A DNA stretch of 64,000 nucleotides, taken from contig JAEMBT020000008.1 of NCBI GenBank assembly GCA_018873245.2, positions 14,371,172 to 14,435,171 of the forward strand, read 5' to 3'. The notes beneath the pieces were generated by a model, which was given only the letters and a program-made list of their open reading frames with translations, made no database searches and was not told where the DNA came from. The stretch comes from Archegozetes longisetosus (lineage: Eukaryota > Arthropoda > Arachnida > Sarcoptiformes > Trhypochthoniidae). Shown piece by piece: positions 60,251 through 64,000 of this stretch. Positions within the stretch are counted from its first letter, which is position 1. Each line of letters begins with the position of its first letter. A program made the position numbers and the translations under genes.

Positions 60251-61046
60251 AAAAGAGATGAGTCCAATATTTGCGAACGAGAGTTCCATTGGAAACTTTT
60301 AGCCTTTACAACGTTGGTTCAACATAGAGTCAAAGCCATGAGAACAGTATGAACTTTGAGGTGAAAACCATATTCCCTCGTATTGGACTCATCCCTACGA
60401 TCCAATGAGAATAGCGTGGGAACAGACTTGGTCGTATAGAAGTAGGTCAACAATGGTTGAGTCATAAGTGCAACAGATTATGATAACTATATTAAAGGAA
60501 TTCAGTTCAGATATGTTTTTATGCATTCATTCAATAATTGTTTACGTAAATACACTGACTTTCAAACCAATACATTGACTAATCGAACCAATCATAGCCT
60601 TATATGGAATAGTTAGCATGAAAGCAAAACAATAGGCTTATAATGATTAGGGTTAAAATGTAGCCTTAGCTACAGGTAGTTCAATGTCAAATAGCTGTAT
60701 AGCTATTGCAACTTACAAAAGTTAAACAATTAAGCGATAAGTTTGACAGTTGAATAAGAATAGTTGAATGGCGACAAAATAGATTAGTATTTGGTGAAGG
60801 TTAATAGGTAAGGCACACTTACTACATATAATACTTGTAACGCCAATTAATGCCTATGCCCCTAAAACACACAATGCAAATGTCTGTAATACCTATATCT
60901 GCAACGCCTTCAATGCTAGTCAAATATAGAAGTAGAACAGAGAATATCTAATCCATCGCGGAAAAGAAGCCTCGGAAAGTGATGGGTATTGGTAGTGAAA
61001 GGGTAGCAATGAAGGCAATATTACCTGAACGCGGACCTTGAACTAG

Positions 61047-61268
61047 ATGAGAACGGAAAATGTGACCGTGAAAACGCTTCATAGTACTTTGTCGACCTTC
61101 ATAGCATTTGGTGGCACAGTTTCTGCAGTTTCCACCGGTAACGCCTTAGCCACAGATCTCATCCTAACCTTGGCTCCTATTATACAGGACATCGCTAGCG
61201 CATGTCCTCATCTTTCGGTCGATTCTCACGCGTCATCCCTTACGTCAAACTCTATTTTCTTACTTTAG
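61047..61268 (+). CDS. Unrecognised 73-codon open frame, doubtful
   Basis: The frame starts with ATG and is GC-richer than its surroundings. The predicted peptide has a hydrophobic middle (STFIAFGGTVSAVSTGNALA, then DLILTLAPIIQDIA) that could be one membrane segment. No family recognised. An open frame also exists on the opposite strand over the same patch, so base composition alone may explain both. Could be a lineage-specific gene, an exon, or chance. Confidence 0.2.
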   Translation: MRTENVTVKTLHSTLSTFIAFGGTVSAVSTGNALATDLILTLAPIIQDIASACPHLSVDSHASSLTSNSIFLL

Positions 61269-61505
61269 ATGTCATTTAATTTATTTATTTTTGCTTCTTA
61301 TCTATCACCTAAACTTAATGAGTGCAATCGAAATACCATATTTCATCTCTATGTATGTCTAGTGCTATTTATTTCTTTATTCGTCTTATTGTTTAATCTC
61401 AATTATATCTAAGTTCTAACAAATTCTCAATTTTCTGAGTAAACGTTAAGAACCGATCAATATTAAGCAAAACAGCACTAAACTTGAAGATGAAGTAGTT
61501 GTACG

Positions 61506-61582
61506 GTTCAGGTATAGTTCAAGCATAGCTCACCTTAGCTCAGGTATAGCGCAGGTATGGTTCAGCTGTTATTCAGGCATAA
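61506..61582. repeat. 11-bp minisatellite
   Basis: About seven diverged units of TTCAGGTATAG (TTCAAGCATAG, CTCAGGTATAG, CGCAGGTATGG, TTCAGCTGTTA). Confidence 0.75.
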
Positions 61583-62976
61583 TTGATAAGTTTATAGCGA
61601 CAAAGTAAAAGTAGGAATCATTTAATTGAAAGTACTGGTAAATGCAGTCAAACGTTATAGAAATGTATATTTGATGATAGTGTTCATTTTGCAATCTATC
61701 CAATCAATATAATGTAAATGTTTAGTAAAATTAGATCAATTCAATTGAGCTCTGATTACAAGTCAAATAGAGTGCGTTTATGACCTTATAAACTGATTCA
61801 GTTACTGATTCAGTCACTTATTGCAAGCCATACTTCATTAACACAACATTGGCATACTTTAGATTAATTTTTTGTAGTTTACACTCACTTCAAACCAACT
61901 GAAATCTGAAATATTGGAGTTGAGGTCAAGTGAGAAAAGTCGAGGCCTTGCCATATGAAGGCCAAAATTGTCTACCGTATCGTGAAATTAGGTGACAAAA
62001 GTAGGCTTATGGGACAATTTTGAGGAACTGAGAAGAATGAGCTCAAATTCTCGATCTAGTTGAGGACAATTGTGCACAACATTTCAAGGGCACAGCTTTC
62101 GAGACCATTGTGTGGGGCATTGGTGTTGAGGGTTTTGTTGCATTCAGTTTTGGGTTTATAGGTTGGCTCAGTATTGGCCAAAATTTAGAAATTAGGCTAA
62201 AGGATATACATTTTGTGTCTGGTCTAGCTCAAAATTAAATTACCTATTTTTCTAAGAGAAAGTCTACTAATGCACTATATTTGGTACAACGATCTACTTT
62301 TTAACTTTATATCTCTTTTTAAGCCCAATTATCACCTAGTCCTACTATTTCTTGTGTCCATTTCACCCGAAGCTTGACTTATAAAAAGCTCTTTGACTTA
62401 CTTCTATCCATTTCTAATCTTCTACTGCTATTGTATTACTTTATGTAACCTTTGATATACTTTTAATTGAGTTCAACAGTTGTAATGAAAGTTATAAAAG
62501 TCAATGAAATGATTATTCGCTTTCTATATAGAACATAATTACTCTAAACTGACACAATACAAATAACCAATTACCAGTCATTTAGAACTATCGATCATTA
62601 CTCGCACTTTAAATAGCTCTCTGTTTTTTTTCTATCATTCCTTTACTTTCAAACGTCAGATTTTGTTCACTTAAAGCTGAAAAGTTTTCCTTCTATTGAA
62701 GGAATAGATATTTTACTCACTATATCTAGTATTAGTATTTTTTAAAACTTTCTTCCTTTGCAAACCTTTACTTAAGCAACACTTTGCAGAAGGAAAAAAT
62801 TATTTGAACTAAATTGATTAATAAATCAAAGATCATTAACGTATGAAACAGCATTATTTATTGACAAATTTATTAATCGATTTATTAACTATTAAATTAC
62901 ATCGAAAATGGTTGTCATCCAATATTTACAGGAAAATGAGATAATCAATACTTAAAATTATGAAACACTCGCAATG

Positions 62977-63273
62977 CTAATCATTACTAGAATCACAGAC
63001 TCTATTTATAAACTCTAAAATATACATTTGAAGTCTAATTTCTGTTGGATTGTTGGTCACGTAAAATCCTGGCACTCCAGCCCTCTCTAAAGTGACCTGT
63101 TGGTCGCTAACCTTTAATATTAAGTTCAATTATTAGTTCATTATTAAACAATAACTAATTGTTGTTTATATTGATATAATTGAGCGCAATCTATGACTCA
63201 CCACTTGATCTAATTCCATAATAGTCTTCATATCTATTTTATTAGTTTCTTCTTCAATGTATCTCTCAAGTTT
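62977..63273 (-). CDS. Last two coding exons of an unrecognised gene
   Basis: Two exons with good splice sites and matching phase 0: 63273-63202 (24 codons, acceptor ATTAG, donor GTGAGT) and 63111-62977 (44 codons plus TAG, acceptor AAAG). The first is an acidic, coiled-coil-like helix ([19 protein letters not shown]). The second reads [18 protein letters not shown] followed by a leucine-rich amphipathic helix ([17 protein letters not shown]) and a short polar tail. Codon pattern, frame continuity and splice sites all support a real protein, but I do not recognise the family. Earlier exons must lie to the right, beyond the inverted repeat or outside the window. Confidence 0.7.
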
Positions 63274-63420
63274 CTAATGATTTGACAAAATTGAATACAT
63301 TATTACTTATCGTAAAATTTTCATTCAAATAATAGTGCAACTCAAATACAATAACAGTTCAAATTTAACAATTAAAGCAATTTATGTTTGTTTTTCCTAA
63401 CGAATAAATCTGAATGTTAA

Positions 63421-63990
63421 CAAATCTTAAAATGTGTGCAGAACTAGAGAGAATGCAGAAAAGTTTTCATTATATTTTTAAAATATGGTATCAGATATAC
63501 TATGATTTTTAGAAAAGAACCATCAAAATCAACTTGTAGTGGAAATTAGAAAACTATAATTTATTTTTCATAAAAATTGTTATATGCATGTCTTAAAACG
63601 CATACTTCTCTCGAGTTAATAGACAAGCTTTTTGACTGCATCTCATAAAGTATCTAATATGTAAATACTTTTAATAAAATAGTTATACTATTATTTCTTG
63701 CAATTTAAAGCTATCTGGATACTAATTTTTGTATTAAAAGTATTTACATATTAAATAATTTATATGAAAAATACAATGAAAAAGTTCGTCCATCAGCTTG
63801 AGAGAAGTAACATTTTTAGTCACATTCATATGCAAATTTATATAAAAAATAAATTATAACTTCTAATTTCCGCTACAAATTGATTTTGATGAATTTTTTT
63901 TCTAAAAATCATAGTATATCTGATACCATATTTTAAAAATATAATGAGAACCCTTCTGCGTGCTCTTTAGTTCTGCATACATTTTTAGAT
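63421..63990. repeat. Large inverted repeat (foldback) at the right edge
   Basis: Left arm from about 63421 and right arm to about 63990 are reverse complements over roughly 190 bp with about 85-90% identity by eye; shared blocks include AATATGGTATCAGATATACT and TGATTTTTAGAAAA. The centre carries another inverted pair, TAATATGTAAATACTTTT (from about 63656) with its complement (from about 63732). The unit could fold into one long hairpin. It may continue past the window edge. Confidence 0.8.
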
Positions 63991-64000
63991 ATAGTAATTT

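Larger units (their letters stand above)
55603..62976. other. Second gene desert
   Basis: About 7.4 kb without a supportable gene. It contains two 11-bp minisatellites (60181-60250, 61506-61582), a GC-richer patch with two hairpins (about 59060-59290), and a GC-richer 73-codon plus-strand frame at 61047-61268. The rest is AT-rich. The 3' UTR of the gene ending at 62977 lies at the right end. Confidence 0.5.

Noticed and set aside
1-64000. CRISPR arrays, bacterial operons, tRNA and rRNA genes
   Set aside because: Intron-rich eukaryotic genes throughout; no spaced direct-repeat array, no tRNA A/B-box pair and no rRNA-like stretch seen by eye.

Overview
Eukaryotic nuclear DNA from an arthropod, most likely a chelicerate such as a mite. 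The lineage is an inference: AT-rich sequence, short GT-AG introns beside a few long ones, an arthropod-type muscle protein 20, canoe, a CLCA with a membrane anchor, and a relaxin-receptor-like LGR. No similarity search was possible; genes were called from protein motifs and exons were joined by hand using splice signals and reading phase.

Layout. (1) 34-3786, plus: 3' part of a leucine-rich-repeat GPCR of the relaxin receptor type, with four 72-nt LRR exons, the seven-helix domain and a tail; the 5' part lies left of the window. (2) 3787-14728: gene desert with old DNA transposons: a hAT-type miniature element (about 7159-7351) and a Tc1-like relic with a deleted mariner inside it (about 7532-8706). 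(3) 14729-32412, minus: complete canoe/afadin gene, 10 constitutive coding exons giving about 2083 residues, plus an in-frame 897-nt cassette exon that would add 299 residues; intron 1 is 8.7 kb. (4) 33300-50942: a dense block of housekeeping genes: RMI1 (minus), a type-1 cystatin (plus), mitochondrial ribosomal protein S6 (plus), muscle protein 20 (minus), TRMT44 tRNA methyltransferase (minus), ISCU (minus), sorting nexin 3 (plus) and a CLCA-family protein (minus). Several pairs are divergent with short shared upstream regions or convergent with nearly touching 3' ends. (5) 50943-62976: a second desert with a 428-bp miniature transposon, minisatellites and no gene I can support. (6) 62977-63273, minus: the last two coding exons of a gene I do not recognise, followed by a roughly 570-bp inverted repeat at the right edge.

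The genes do not form a pathway. Canoe links Rap/Ras signalling and adherens junctions to actin; ISCU and mRpS6 serve mitochondria; RMI1 serves the BLM-TOP3 dissolvasome; TRMT44 modifies tRNA-Ser; Snx3 sorts endosomal cargo. The most interesting items are the symmetric canoe cassette exon, a possible alternative first exon of canoe, a miniature transposon family with two near-full-length copies in opposite orientation, the nested Tc1/mariner relic, the CLCA whose VWA domain lacks the metal-site motif, and two single-base reading-frame breaks at A-runs that look like assembly errors.
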